64,000 nucleotides of DNA from Paenibacillus aceris (GCF_017874035.1 NZ_JAGGKV010000015.1:117133-181132); one strand, 5' to 3'. Counted from the stretch's first letter, positions 17,333 to 27,614 are shown. Translations and numbers: made by a program. Notes: generated by a model from the sequence alone, not told the origin.

Positions 17333-18280
17333 CTATCTGTCCAGTTTCTTATATCGTTCAATAATTTTTCGTGCCCGATTCACCAATTCTTCGGCGACGT
17401 GGATCGGTTCTTCGACTCTGACATGTTCACCGTAACTCAGCAGCATGCCGTACAGCCATTCATCTTCGGCGAAGGGTCCTTTTACCTGTAAAGAACCATC
17501 TTCCTGTTTTTTAACTTGTTCCGGATCGAAGGAATCCCCAACGCGGTGCCGAACTTTCGAATGGAACAAAAATGTCATCTCTTGCAAATTAGTATTCGAC
17601 CAATCCGACTCCCAGGCGTAACCCTCTAGCGAAGGGGCTTGTTTTCTTACATAGGATTGCTCCAACACCCGCAACTCCTGTATACGAGATAATCGAAACA
17701 CTCGAAATTCACTTCGAAGCGTGCAATAAGCCTGCAAATACCATAGGTATCCTTTTAAAATTAAAGCTGCAGGTTCGACAACTCTCTCACTCTCCGCACC
17801 GTTCATGTTCAAGTACTTGAAGCTAACCTTGCTAGTATGCTCAATCGCCTGTCTCAGGCTGTTCACTTTATCCCGCGCAGCAGGCCCTTGCCCCCACGGA
17901 TTGAAATCGAAAACAATTCCCGCTCCCTGCTGCTCCATTTGAAGGCGATCTACTCGACTGAGCAGCGCCCTTACCTTATCCAGTAGGGTGCCAAACATGC
18001 GATCATCCACGGCTGTATGTATCCCTTTTACCGCCGCAACGATCGCTTCAATTTCACTGAGCGTTAAGAATTGCCGAGCCATGGTGTAGGGTTCCATGAT
18101 TTCAAATCCGCCGGAGATGCCCTGATGGGCCACAATCGGAATGCCCGATTGATTCAGGGTCTCCATATCCCGATAAATCGTCTTCGTCGAAACTTCAAAA
18201 CGGTCAGCCAATTCTTTGGCACTGACACGCCCGCGATTCAACAGCAGCACTGTCATTGCCAGCAAGCGGTCAATTTTCAT
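17333..18280 (-). CDS. YafY/DeoR-type HTH regulator with WYL domain
   Basis: The 315-residue protein starts MKIDRLLAMTVLLLNRGRVS, a winged helix at ~1-60 with AKELADRFEVSTKTIYRDME as the recognition region. It has a WYL ligand-sensing domain at ~140-220 (KVSFKYLNMNGAESERVVEP, ALILKGYLWYLQAYC) and the C-terminal WCX part. WYL regulators sense nucleic-acid or small-molecule ligands; the target here is likely its own operon and the GyrI-like gene 56 bp downstream. Confidence 0.85.
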   Translation of the reverse strand: MKIDRLLAMTVLLLNRGRVSAKELADRFEVSTKTIYRDMETLNQSGIPIVAHQGISGGFEIMEPYTMARQFLTLSEIEAIVAAVKGIHTAVDDRMFGTLLDKVRALLSRVDRLQMEQQGAGIVFDFNPWGQGPAARDKVNSLRQAIEHTSKVSFKYLNMNGAESERVVEPAALILKGYLWYLQAYCTLRSEFRVFRLSRIQELRVLEQSYVRKQAPSLEGYAWESDWSNTNLQEMTFLFHSKVRHRVGDSFDPEQVKKQEDGSLQVKGPFAEDEWLYGMLLSYGEHVRVEEPIHVAEELVNRARKIIERYKKLDR

Positions 18281-18717
18281 ACGAATAGCTGTTCATACAT
18301 ACAAAAATCACAGATTGCACACCTCACTAGACTCCACTTTAGGCTCTCTTCTCTTACGAATGCCTTAACCTATTTTCATTAATTTATCGTTTCCCGTTAG
18401 GAATAGCTACGTACCAATCCCATTTTAGATTTGTGTTATTGAAGCATTGTCCTCATTCATTACTTTGAACAATACTTTATCATTTTCTAGAATGGACAAA
18501 ACATAAATGTAATCCTCGATTCTTTCCTAATTCATCCCTCTAACTATATTCCCCAGATATTCCCATTATACTGCCATTATTTGAAAGAAAGGCAGCTGTC
18601 ACATCTTGCCGGTTGCCTTGTTTTGGTCGTTTATTTAACTATCGTTTCACGTTAGCTTCGGGTGTATCAACGAAGGGGGATAAATGTACATTTGTAGAAT
18701 AAGATAATCGTTTCTTT
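18281..18717. other. 437-bp intergenic region, nothing identified
   Basis: AT-rich sequence upstream of the WYL gene and downstream of the gene at 18718. I find no repeat, terminator or credible frame. Confidence 0.5.
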
Positions 18718-19179
18718 TTATCTCCTTTTAGTCCTATCAGGCCACAAGCTAGTTACACTTTTTAAAGTAATATCTTGAGCTATACTAAACTCTGACTTCA
18801 ATTTTTGTAAATTATCAGAACTGTAAGAAAGGCTTTTAACTTTTTTTGTTTTAGTATCTAGAACACCAATTTCTTCCTCCGTTCCATCTACACGCTTAAA
18901 TAATACATACCGTTCATCCCAAGCTATCTCTAAAATGTTTGGTTTTACGACTTGTTTATCATCATTTTTCCAAGCCGCAATATCATAAGGCCCTTCTTGA
19001 CTGGCCTGAAAGACATAATAATTGTTTGGTAGCTCAACAAAACCTCTCTCTTTTTTCTCGAGATCGAGCAATCCTTTGTAATATATCAAACAGAGAATTA
19101 CTATTAACAAAACAAAACCTAATATAGAGTATCCAACAATTCTACCAATATTGGTAAGCTTATTTTTTGTCAAATTCAT
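18718..19179 (-). CDS. Membrane-anchored hypothetical protein (153 aa)
   Basis: The protein has a short cytoplasmic start (MNLTKNKLTNIGRI), one membrane helix (~15-36, GYSILGFVLLIVILCLIYY) and a soluble exterior of ~115 residues with NNYYVFQASQEGPYDIAAWK and YVLFKRVDGTEEEIGVLDTK. Its layout resembles small anchored proteins of Bacillales, but I do not recognise the family. It appears monocistronic. Confidence 0.6.
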   Translation of the reverse strand: MNLTKNKLTNIGRIVGYSILGFVLLIVILCLIYYKGLLDLEKKERGFVELPNNYYVFQASQEGPYDIAAWKNDDKQVVKPNILEIAWDERYVLFKRVDGTEEEIGVLDTKTKKVKSLSYSSDNLQKLKSEFSIAQDITLKSVTSLWPDRTKRR

Positions 19180-19518
19180 ATCACCCCAACTTTAAATTTG
19201 AGACGCATGGATAATATTACCACAGTTATAATATTCCTGTCTGTTAGTAGGGTCGTATTAAGAAAGAAGGAACAGTTTGGGGCAAGGGCTATTTTGTGGA
19301 GAAGTGGGAATCTCTTGGAGATGAGCCTCAAAAAGTCTGGAAAGATTTATTCAAATTGGATGGTATTGAAGATGTAACAGGGAGTTATCAACCATTTCCC
19401 CGCAGCACCTCAGCTAATCTGCATATATCGTCGGCGAATCCTCCTAGTTCTTACCGAGAATTGCTTCTATACTTAGCTTAAAGTTGAACGCCAAACCAAT
19501 TACGAAAGGACGATCGCC
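19180..19518. other. 339-bp region with an orphan coding fragment
   Basis: A plus-strand stretch at ~19263-19410 reads KKEGTVWGKGYFVEKWESLG, then DEPQKVWKDLFKLDGIEDVT, and looks like real protein sequence. No start with a ribosome site precedes it and the frame decays after GSYQPFPRS. It is probably a gene fragment of unknown family. Confidence 0.45.
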
Positions 19519-20337
19519 ATGAATGAACTATTCGGACAACACCCGGCAGACCGTTGGATCTCTCAGGACCACATTGAATTCTATCGGGAAAACGGATTCG
19601 TTCAAGTCAATGATTTGCTGAATGGGGATGAGCTTGCTGCATTACGCGAATATATGGAGGAGTCGATGAGTGCGAAGGAAGGCTTGTCGGTGAAAACGGG
19701 CAAAGACAACGCAGCCTACGCCAGAGTACTTAATCAGAAGGTGAACACCTGGAGGGATCACGGCGGCATGGCGACTTTCGCCTTTCACCCCCGATTTGCG
19801 GAAATCGCCCTACGTCTGACAGGTGCCAAAGGAATTCGTTTCTTCCACGATCATGCGTTATGGAAAATGCCCGGTGACACGAATGCCACGCCATGGCATC
19901 AAGACTCTCCGAAGTGGCCGATGAATGAGGATGGTTGCATGAGCATTTGGATTGCGCTCGATGATGTGGATGAGAATAACGGCTGCATGATGTTTGTACC
20001 GAAATCTCATAAGGTTGGGAAGTTAACGAACATCTCGTTGCATGATCCCGTTAATATTTTCGACTTTGTTCAAGGAACCGAATTAGCTGATCGTAAGCCT
20101 GTAATGGTACCTTTGAAATCGGGCAGCTGCACATTTCATGACGGTCTTACTTTTCATTATGCTCATGCGAATAAAACCGATAAGCCTAGACGCGCTTACG
20201 CAATCATCTATATGCCGGACGGAACAACTTTTAACGGGAAGCCTCACATGGTTTTAGATGGACAGTCATGTACACCGGAGGAACCGCTGCGCGGGCCTAT
20301 GTTCCCGCTGCTTGCCAAAGTCCCTGCTCAAAGATGA
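19519..20337 (+). CDS. Phytanoyl-CoA dioxygenase (PhyH) family Fe(II)/2-oxoglutarate oxygenase
   Basis: The 272-residue protein has the jelly-roll facial triad: H127 and D129 in WHQDSP, and a distal His in TFHDGLTFHYAH (about 213-216), with Arg at ~224 for 2-oxoglutarate binding. Entry sequence IEFYRENGFVQVNDLLNGDE is typical of PhyH proteins. The substrate is unknown; bacterial members hydroxylate small molecules or ectoine-like compounds. GAAAGGACGATCGCC precedes the ATG. The 3' end overlaps the convergent AraC gene by 10 bp, and no terminator separates them. Confidence 0.85.
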   Translation: MNELFGQHPADRWISQDHIEFYRENGFVQVNDLLNGDELAALREYMEESMSAKEGLSVKTGKDNAAYARVLNQKVNTWRDHGGMATFAFHPRFAEIALRLTGAKGIRFFHDHALWKMPGDTNATPWHQDSPKWPMNEDGCMSIWIALDDVDENNGCMMFVPKSHKVGKLTNISLHDPVNIFDFVQGTELADRKPVMVPLKSGSCTFHDGLTFHYAHANKTDKPRRAYAIIYMPDGTTFNGKPHMVLDGQSCTPEEPLRGPMFPLLAKVPAQR

Positions 20338-21212
20338 TCCTTTCGATACTGGCGGGGGGACATGCCGGTCCAATGTCGAAATGTGCGATTGAATAAGCTA
20401 ACGTCCTCAAAGCCGACCTCCTGGGCAATATCTATCATTTTGAGTTCCGTCTGTACCAACAGTCGTTTGGCGGCCATGATTCGCATTTCATTGCGGTATT
20501 CCAGAAACGTACGTCCTGTATTCGCTTTAAACTTAGCCTTGAAGGTAGAGACACTCATGCCGCACAGACGGCTAACCTCGGCCAACTTAAGCTGCTTTTC
20601 CAGATGACGTTCAATGAAGCGGGCGATTTGTTCCATCGCCTGCTTTTCGGTTGTACTAGCAAGCCTAACGGTGTCGTTGTTCTTTCGGTTGCAGCGGCTT
20701 AAAAAAACGAAGCATTCCACCAGCTTGGACCGGATCATCGACCGGTAACCATGGTCTTTCACGGTAAATTCCCGGACAATTTCGTCGAGCAGCAATTTCA
20801 ATGCGCTCTGCTCGACCGGAGACAGCCACAGCGAAGGCTGATCTTTGACCGATTGACGCATGAAGGGAACGACATAATAAAAATCGAAAAATGAGGAGTC
20901 CTCCTTCAACCTCTCCAGCTCATGGAAAATCAAGGCCGGATGAAACAATACATTATAGACGAGAAGCCGTTCGCTCTCCCCCACGCTGTAAGAATGTTCC
21001 GTACCGGGTTCAATGACGAATGCGTCGCCTGTGCGAAGCTTGTGTTCAATTCCTTTATATGTGTGAATGCCTCCACCTTCGACGATGTAGACGAATTCGA
21101 CGAATTCATGGCTGTGCGGAGCTACGTACCGTCCTCCCGAAAGCTCGTAGGGGGCCGCATAGAATGGGAATACATTGCTTTCTAGAAAGCGGTCATTGGT
21201 ATGATTAACCAA
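20328..21212 (-). CDS. AraC-family transcriptional regulator with cupin domain
   Basis: I prefer the TTG at 21212, 8 bp after AGGAGG, giving 294 residues; the longer reading from 21272 has no ribosome site. The N-terminal cupin (~25-110) has YVAPHSHEFVEFVYIVEGGG and LRTGDAFVIEPGTEHSYSVG, a sugar-sensing fold. The C-terminal ~100 residues hold two AraC helix-turn-helix motifs (LKLAEVSRLCGMSVSTFKAK and MIDIAQEVGFEDVSLFNRTF). It is the last gene after the rhamnosidase and probably controls the carbohydrate unit or the convergent PhyH gene. Confidence 0.85.
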   Translation of the reverse strand: MVNHTNDRFLESNVFPFYAAPYELSGGRYVAPHSHEFVEFVYIVEGGGIHTYKGIEHKLRTGDAFVIEPGTEHSYSVGESERLLVYNVLFHPALIFHELERLKEDSSFFDFYYVVPFMRQSVKDQPSLWLSPVEQSALKLLLDEIVREFTVKDHGYRSMIRSKLVECFVFLSRCNRKNNDTVRLASTTEKQAMEQIARFIERHLEKQLKLAEVSRLCGMSVSTFKAKFKANTGRTFLEYRNEMRIMAAKRLLVQTELKMIDIAQEVGFEDVSLFNRTFRHWTGMSPRQYRKDHL

Positions 21213-21326
21213 AAGCTTAGCCTCCTCTCCATTTGTCCGCCTGCACTGCCGCGCATCAACTTCGCTAACCATATCTCGATTAAAGGCGCTTGGGGTCTAG
21301 AACTCACGACTGTATAATAGGTCACC

Positions 21327-23516
21327 TCAATTTCTATTGACAGTGATACCAGGCGGGAAGCTTTCGGTCCACACCCCGTTTTGGTAACGGAGTTGAATCG
21401 TTCCGGTTGGAACACGTAACTGCAGCGAAAACGACGTCCAAGTTGCCGGAAGCTTTGGACAAAATGCGATTTCTAGCCAACCCGGCTTAGCAGGCTTTAG
21501 TCCGATAATATCTTCAATCAGCACAGGAACCGGTCCACTCGCCCATGGATGGCATAGGCTGGTGTTCCATTTCTGTTCCTTGCCCCACGCCTCGAAGCAG
21601 GTAGTCGCTCCTTCTTTCAGCATATTCCCCCAAGAATGCTCATCATCTGACGAAAGCAAATCATAGATCAATTCATACTCGTTGACCTCCGCAAGTGCCT
21701 TCATAACGAAGTAGGAGAAATAAACGCCACATGCGAATCGTTTGGTCCGGATCATGTCGACGATAGCGACGACGGATTTCTCAGGGGCTATGCCAAACAG
21801 TAAGGGGAGGACATTGGCGTGCAGTGCATAATGCATACTTTGTTCCGAATCTTTAAACAAGGCTTTCTCCTCATCGTAGAAAACCTCCAAGAAGCTTTGC
21901 TTTAATTTCGGCAGACGATTCTCATAGTCAACACCCAGCAAATCCCGCATCTCGTTTATGGTACGCACGCAACCGATATATAACGCATTGATGACATTAT
22001 GACAGCCTGGACCAATCGGCTTGGTTAGTTCAAAATCATAGTTATCGCGCAATCCTTGCGGCCAATCGACAAGATTCCATTTATCCACAACCCCATGCAG
22101 CAATCCATCTTCACGCTCAAATTTCTCAAAATGCTGCAGCAAACCTTCCGCATACGGGTACATCTCTTGAAGAAATGCCTTATCTCCGCTGTAACTGAAA
22201 TAGGTCATTACTTGCATCGGCCACTGTAAAGAAAAATCTGCTATTTCCTGCATGAAATGTCCCGGTACAACTGCCATGAGTCCTCCACAGACGAAAGAAC
22301 TGCGTCCAAATTGCTCAATAGCCTTGCGATACAGCCGTAAATCGCCGCTGAGCAGCATATGGGAGTGACCAATGATCGTATTATCACCCAGATATTGACC
22401 TTTCTCTCGGCTAGGACAATCTACATAATTTTCCTGAGCTCCAAATCGGACGCCGTTTTTGCAAATGTTAAAAATTTGATTCATCCGCTCATCCGAGCTG
22501 TGAAGCAAACAGCTTTGCTCATCAAACGGGTAATGTCTTACCACAGCATGGAAGGATGCCGGGCTCAGTGCTTCCTCCGGTCCTTGGACTTCCACATAGC
22601 GGAACGCCTTGTAATCAAACGTTTGGAAGGAATCGATGTCACCGGATAATGTCCACTGATCATGATAAAGGCAATTGCAGCGCATTTCGTAGCGTACCGC
22701 TTGATCCCCCGGCATCAGTTCTTCCCCGGACCATATATGCACTTCTTCTCCCGCATTTCCATGCGCAGTCATGGCGAATTGGCCAGTCAGTTCTCCACCG
22801 AAATCGATCAGATAATGACCGGGTGCAAGCTGACGAACATACGTGGGCGGTTTCTTATAGACGTCAAGCAGCGGAGTCGGCTGTAGAACAAATGTATAAT
22901 CGATATTCTCCGTCGTTTCTGCTTGCTCCCAATCTGAATCGTCGTATCCGGCTTCTATCCAGCCTCTCTCCGATTGCCTTGCGTCCAAATGCTCGGTGAA
23001 TTGCGTGTCATAGCCGAAAATCACACCGGGCCGATTTTCATTTGCCCGCTTCGCCTTCCAAGTACGATCTGTTTTAAGCAGCAAGTTCTCGCCTGCCCAC
23101 AATTCTGCCAGTAGACCTTGCCTGTAGTCGGCGCTGTTATAAGCACGATTTAACAGCCCCTGATAGTAGACATGAACGGCTATTACGTTCTTCCCTTCCT
23201 TTAAATATGAACGAACATTGATACGATTGAAATAGTAATGATTCGCATCACTCTGAGCGGGCCCCTGACAAACGAACTCACCATTGATATACAGCTTGTA
23301 ATAATCATCTGCAGTCAGATTAAGCCAGATCTCCTTCACATCCAAACTCTTGTCATCCAGCATAAATACGGTTCTTACATACCAGTGGTGATGCTGTAAA
23401 TCGATTCGATGTGGTTCTACTACACATGCTTCAAGCTCTTTATGGTAGAGATAGGGCTTATTTAAATTTATAAATGCATGATCCGTCAACCAATTTGCCT
23501 GCCACTTTATTGCCAA
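21327..23516 (-). CDS. GH78-type alpha-L-rhamnosidase family glycosidase
   Basis: About 729 residues from TTG 23516 (AGAGGAG 9 bp upstream); a GTG at 23549 has no ribosome site. The protein has an N-terminal beta-sandwich with YYKLYINGEFVCQGPAQSDA and GKNVIAVHVYYQGL, and an (alpha/alpha)6 barrel with the family signature DCPSREKGQYLGDN, whose acidic residues should be catalytic. Late segments include GATTCFEAWGKEQKWNTSLC and HPWASGPVPVLIEDIIGLKP. There is no signal peptide, so it acts inside the cell on imported oligosaccharides. It sits in the ABC transporter operon. Confidence 0.85.
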   Translation of the reverse strand: MAIKWQANWLTDHAFINLNKPYLYHKELEACVVEPHRIDLQHHHWYVRTVFMLDDKSLDVKEIWLNLTADDYYKLYINGEFVCQGPAQSDANHYYFNRINVRSYLKEGKNVIAVHVYYQGLLNRAYNSADYRQGLLAELWAGENLLLKTDRTWKAKRANENRPGVIFGYDTQFTEHLDARQSERGWIEAGYDDSDWEQAETTENIDYTFVLQPTPLLDVYKKPPTYVRQLAPGHYLIDFGGELTGQFAMTAHGNAGEEVHIWSGEELMPGDQAVRYEMRCNCLYHDQWTLSGDIDSFQTFDYKAFRYVEVQGPEEALSPASFHAVVRHYPFDEQSCLLHSSDERMNQIFNICKNGVRFGAQENYVDCPSREKGQYLGDNTIIGHSHMLLSGDLRLYRKAIEQFGRSSFVCGGLMAVVPGHFMQEIADFSLQWPMQVMTYFSYSGDKAFLQEMYPYAEGLLQHFEKFEREDGLLHGVVDKWNLVDWPQGLRDNYDFELTKPIGPGCHNVINALYIGCVRTINEMRDLLGVDYENRLPKLKQSFLEVFYDEEKALFKDSEQSMHYALHANVLPLLFGIAPEKSVVAIVDMIRTKRFACGVYFSYFVMKALAEVNEYELIYDLLSSDDEHSWGNMLKEGATTCFEAWGKEQKWNTSLCHPWASGPVPVLIEDIIGLKPAKPGWLEIAFCPKLPATWTSFSLQLRVPTGTIQLRYQNGVWTESFPPGITVNRN

Positions 23517-23562
23517 CCGAACCATCTCCTCTTCAATAATAGAAAGCACGTCAGACTACGTA

Positions 23563-25788
23563 TTACCATATTTTTTCAATGATTCGTTTCTTCCGAAAAT
23601 CACTCGGCGGAAACCCGGTCAGCTTCTTAAACGCTCGGTTAAACGAAAAATAGTGCTCATAACCAACCAGTCCGGCAATATCCTGTATCGAAGTATCCGT
23701 GTCTTCCAAAAGCTGCTTCGAATGAAAGATACGCAGCGCCGTTAAATAATCGATAAAATTTTCACCTGTTTCTTCTTTAAATAAGCGGCTGACGTAATTT
23801 TTACTTAATGAAAATTGTTCTGCAAGCAGCTGCAGGGACAAGTCTGCATTTGCGTAATGGGTGTCAATATAAGCTTTCACATCATGAATTAACAGCCTGT
23901 GATTTTTTGTTTCACGCAACTGCTTCCATAACTCGGCGACGGTACTGAGACGCTCCAGAAGTATCTTCTTGATATCTTCCATCGTTTCGAATCGGTCAAT
24001 AGCTTGGGTAATTGGAACGAGCGCCTCCACCCGCCATGACTCGGTATACTCACTGGGAAATTCAGACAATTCACGCGTAAAAGTAAAGGTCATATAGTAA
24101 AGCAGGTTCTTCAACTCATCCCGGGTATACAATTCGCGATTGATGGCTTTGAAAAGGAAATCGAACTGGTTATACCATTCATCGTTTCCGCTCTTATATA
24201 ACTGAACGATCGTGCGGATTAACTGCAAAATATCAAACAACTCGGTTTCCGTCTGCCGCGTAATTACCTCATAGTGAATAACTCGATTATTTCCTAATGC
24301 GGAGCGGTATTGTACGGCCTTAACAGCCTGCTCATAGGATTCACCGATATCCTCCGAACGCTCCGTCCTTTTCCCTACTCCGATCGTTACCGTGAATGCA
24401 AGATTTGATTCCACCCACGCCCGCATACTCTCACAAATGGTACTCATATCACTCATCGAAAGTTCGCCGTCCGCTCCAAACAAAATACTCATTTTATCAA
24501 CGGAGATCCATTCACTCCAAATACCTATCCCATACTGCTCAGCGGTTTCTTTGAACACGTTCGACAATACAAATTTCAGCAGCACCTGATCTCGAGTGGA
24601 ATAACTTTCTGTAAAATCACTAATTCTATCAATCTCCAATTTAGCCGTATTGAAAGAATGCCAATTACAAGGGAAACCAAAGTTATGCATCTCATCGATC
24701 AATTCATCTTGACTTATGGGACGATCTCCTGTTAGAAGTTCTTGAAAAAAGTATTTTTGACGATACGGCAAATTTAAATTACTCTCCGACTGATAACGAT
24801 CAGCGAAATCAATAATCTTGTCTACGGCGGCATCGACAACCGAAATCAATTCTCCACCCGGCTGTCTCACGTTTAAATAATCGGTTATTCGGCTCATACT
24901 CGCATCGATCGGTCTTGCATATCGTTTGGACAAATAGATAATTAATGCTGAAACAATCAGAACCATAACAACTCCGATAATGATCCAACTATAGTAGAGC
25001 TCTGAAAAAATGCCATAATGGTAGGATTCTTTAATACCGCTGTTAAACGTCCATCCAGTCTCTTCAAACTTCAAGTTAAGAATGTCCTTATTGGCTTTTA
25101 CTTTACTTTGCCCGATTAATTGTCCTGCCTGATCGACTAATGTAATTGAACTAATTGAGTTTACAGAGATGCTTTGCAACCATGAGGCTAGACTCGAAAC
25201 ATCGATATTCACAATGAGGATACCGCTTGGCTCTGTTAGAAAAGGGACCTTTTTAACGAGTGATACAACTTGAACGTCATAAGGTTGAGAAGGAAGAACT
25301 TTGTAAGTTCTTACATTCGTCCAAATGCTTGGCAGCGGCTGATTCAACTGCTCTTGTACGAAATCGCGATCACCAAACTCTGCAAGTGGCAGGTACATTT
25401 CCGTGCCGAGCACAGTCATATCGATATTGCGATAAAAATAAATGGATTGAATGAATGGAAAACCCGCCTGGACTTGCCTGAAAAGTTCCGCTACCTTACT
25501 GCGGAGCAAATACGGATTGACGTCAGAATCGTGAAGCTGAAACATATACTGATTAAACTCTCTATTATTAACGGTTGCCGCATTCACATTCTGATCGATG
25601 TTGCCGAGAATCGAGTTAAGCTGAAGCATGGTATATCGCGTAAATGCTTCATTTGCACTCACAGTTTGCGTTTGGGACTGCTTATTCATCGTCATGAAGA
25701 ACACAAAAAACAGAACGAAAACAAGCAAATAGACAATTGGCAAGTAGGTTGTAACCAAACGATAAAACCAAGAGTGTTTCTTTAACAT
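23563..25788 (-). CDS. Membrane-bound AraC-type regulator (YesN-like one-component sensor)
   Basis: The 741-residue protein has a transmembrane helix at ~12-34, an extracellular dCACHE-like sensing region (~35-275, with FPFIQSIYFYRNIDMTVLG), a second helix at ~283-305, a cytoplasmic region, and a C-terminal double AraC helix-turn-helix (~640-735; LSLQLLAEQFSLSKNYVSRL and SIQDIAGLVGYEHYFSFNRA). Such proteins are typical partners of Lpl-type sugar ABC transporters in Paenibacillus and activate the operon on sensing an external saccharide, sometimes via the binding protein. Confidence 0.85.
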   Translation of the reverse strand: MLKKHSWFYRLVTTYLPIVYLLVFVLFFVFFMTMNKQSQTQTVSANEAFTRYTMLQLNSILGNIDQNVNAATVNNREFNQYMFQLHDSDVNPYLLRSKVAELFRQVQAGFPFIQSIYFYRNIDMTVLGTEMYLPLAEFGDRDFVQEQLNQPLPSIWTNVRTYKVLPSQPYDVQVVSLVKKVPFLTEPSGILIVNIDVSSLASWLQSISVNSISSITLVDQAGQLIGQSKVKANKDILNLKFEETGWTFNSGIKESYHYGIFSELYYSWIIIGVVMVLIVSALIIYLSKRYARPIDASMSRITDYLNVRQPGGELISVVDAAVDKIIDFADRYQSESNLNLPYRQKYFFQELLTGDRPISQDELIDEMHNFGFPCNWHSFNTAKLEIDRISDFTESYSTRDQVLLKFVLSNVFKETAEQYGIGIWSEWISVDKMSILFGADGELSMSDMSTICESMRAWVESNLAFTVTIGVGKRTERSEDIGESYEQAVKAVQYRSALGNNRVIHYEVITRQTETELFDILQLIRTIVQLYKSGNDEWYNQFDFLFKAINRELYTRDELKNLLYYMTFTFTRELSEFPSEYTESWRVEALVPITQAIDRFETMEDIKKILLERLSTVAELWKQLRETKNHRLLIHDVKAYIDTHYANADLSLQLLAEQFSLSKNYVSRLFKEETGENFIDYLTALRIFHSKQLLEDTDTSIQDIAGLVGYEHYFSFNRAFKKLTGFPPSDFRKKRIIEKIW

Positions 25789-25853
25789 AGCATTCTCTCC
25801 TCGGGCATCGGAATGAAACAGCGAAACCGTCTAATAGGGACGGTACGAACAAG

Positions 25854-25879
25854 GCTGTCGGCAGAAATCCGCCGACAGC
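25854..25879 (-). terminator. Intercistronic hairpin after the binding-protein gene
   Basis: GCTGTCGGC (25854-25862), 8-nt loop, GCCGACAGC (25871-25879) is a perfect 9-bp stem just after the lipoprotein stop. No T run follows on the minus strand, so it probably stabilises the upstream message or only partly terminates, leaving lower expression of the regulator downstream. Confidence 0.6.
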
Positions 25880-25894
25880 ATTCTCCATACTCAT

Positions 25895-27532
25895 TTAGTT
25901 AAAATTCATAGAAAGTAAATCGTTCTGGCTAACCATCGTATCCTTATTCTTCGTATACCAATCCTGATACCAGGCCTCCAGTTTATCTCCATCCGATTTT
26001 TTCCAAAGATTGATCGCATCCTGCTTCGCTTGAGCCGAAGTATACGAAGATCCGCTAACAATCGCTTTATTCCATAAGTCCCCGATCGGGTTGCTGGTGG
26101 AATCAAGCAAGTTCTTGGAGATGAACTGCATGTCAGCAGGAAGCGTAGGCATGAAACCGCCAAGCGTAATGCTGGCTAACGGACGGTCCTTTGTAATGTT
26201 CAAGCTGAAAACTTCCTTGCCGAGATCGTAAAATTCCTTCTGAAGTGGATTGCTTTGATCAAATCCCTTCATCGTCGTATCAAACTCGTTATACACATAT
26301 TGACCACCCAGCATACGGAAATCGCCCAACCAGTCAAGCTCTTTCTTATTTTTATCCGCATTAATTGGAACTTCTTTACTGTTTTCAACTTTGTAATGTG
26401 TACCTTCAATGCCGCTATAGGTTGTTTTGATCCACTCCGGTGAGCTCAAATAATCAATCATTTTGATGGCCGCTTCAGGATCTTTCGTTTTGGCGTTCAA
26501 AACACCCGTCAACTGCACCGGTGGATTGAAATCAGGTGAAAAGCTGCCATATTGGCTGGATGGAAGAGCGATTGCCACAAGCTTGGCATCCGGGACATTT
26601 TTACGCAACGTTTCGTATTGAGAAGTAAAAACTTTGTATGAGCCTGCAGCTGTGTAGATACCTATCTTACCTGTAACAAAATCCTGCTCGGCTTTCTTTC
26701 CATTCTTATCGGTCAGAAAATCTTTATCGACGATGCCTTCATCGAAAAGCTTCTTGCGGAAAGCGTTTGCAGTCTCGGCCCGATCCCAGTCCTTCACCCA
26801 CTTGCCGTCTTTGAGAATCCAGGTCACATTTTGGAACATGGGATCAATTAAGTTACCGCCTCCGGCCATATTCAAGCCGTATGTATCCTTCTTGCCGTTA
26901 CCGTCTGGATCTTGCGTTGCAAACGCTTTCGCAACTTGAAACAATTCTTCCGCCGTTTTGGGCACCGATAATTTCATCTTATCCAACCAATCCTGCCTAA
27001 TCACGGTATAACTGTATGGCACATAGCCAAGAATGCGGCCTAAGTCATAAATCTTTCCATCATCCCTCGTGCTCAGCTTTTTGAGTAGAGGAAATTTATT
27101 TAGCAGTTGCTTGTATGTTGTGCTATTTTTTTCAATCAAATCTCCGATTGGCATGATCTGTTTTTGTAAATACAGTTGATTACGGAATCCCACATCGTAT
27201 TCTAAAATAACATCCGGCGCTGACCCTGATGCGACAAGGGTATTCAGCTTGTTAACTGATTCTGCACGCGGGACGGGTGATATCTTTAAATTGATTCCGG
27301 TTTTTTCCTGGATGAATTTCGTCCAGATATTGTTTTCAGCTGTTCCGAGGTCAGGTGCAATCGTTCCCCGATCATAAAACGACATCGAGAGGGACATGGC
27401 ACGCGCAGATGCTGAAGTAAGAGGTGTGGAAGATGTTTGAGCTTCTCCCGTCTTACTATCGGAACAGCCTACCAGTGACGTTGCAGTAAGCGTCAACGCA
27501 ACCGTGGAGATGACTAGCGCTTTTTTGTTCAT
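25895..27532 (-). CDS. Extracellular solute-binding lipoprotein of a sugar ABC transporter (LplA-like)
   Basis: The true start is ATG 27532, behind AGGAGGG, giving 545 residues. A lipoprotein signal (MNKKALVISTVALTLTATS, then LVGC) places the lipid-modified Cys at about residue 23. The rest is a large bacterial extracellular binding protein of the MalE/LplA class (LNTLVASGSAPDVILEYDVG, FATQDPDGNGKKDTYGLNMA). It captures oligosaccharides outside the membrane and delivers them to the two permeases encoded upstream. No ATPase is encoded here, as is usual for Lpl-type systems that share MsmX. Confidence 0.9.
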   Translation of the reverse strand: MNKKALVISTVALTLTATSLVGCSDSKTGEAQTSSTPLTSASARAMSLSMSFYDRGTIAPDLGTAENNIWTKFIQEKTGINLKISPVPRAESVNKLNTLVASGSAPDVILEYDVGFRNQLYLQKQIMPIGDLIEKNSTTYKQLLNKFPLLKKLSTRDDGKIYDLGRILGYVPYSYTVIRQDWLDKMKLSVPKTAEELFQVAKAFATQDPDGNGKKDTYGLNMAGGGNLIDPMFQNVTWILKDGKWVKDWDRAETANAFRKKLFDEGIVDKDFLTDKNGKKAEQDFVTGKIGIYTAAGSYKVFTSQYETLRKNVPDAKLVAIALPSSQYGSFSPDFNPPVQLTGVLNAKTKDPEAAIKMIDYLSSPEWIKTTYSGIEGTHYKVENSKEVPINADKNKKELDWLGDFRMLGGQYVYNEFDTTMKGFDQSNPLQKEFYDLGKEVFSLNITKDRPLASITLGGFMPTLPADMQFISKNLLDSTSNPIGDLWNKAIVSGSSYTSAQAKQDAINLWKKSDGDKLEAWYQDWYTKNKDTMVSQNDLLSMNFN

Positions 27533-27614
27533 ATAATAACCCTCCTGTTTAGTATTGTATACAAGCATTCTTCTTTTAGGAAGAGCAGACTTGTCAGAAA
27601 TTAAGATGTTCAAC

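Noticed and set aside
25854..25879. Full terminator that would separate the binding-protein gene from the AraC sensor gene
   Set aside because: The stem is strong but there is no T run, so I kept it only as an intercistronic hairpin.
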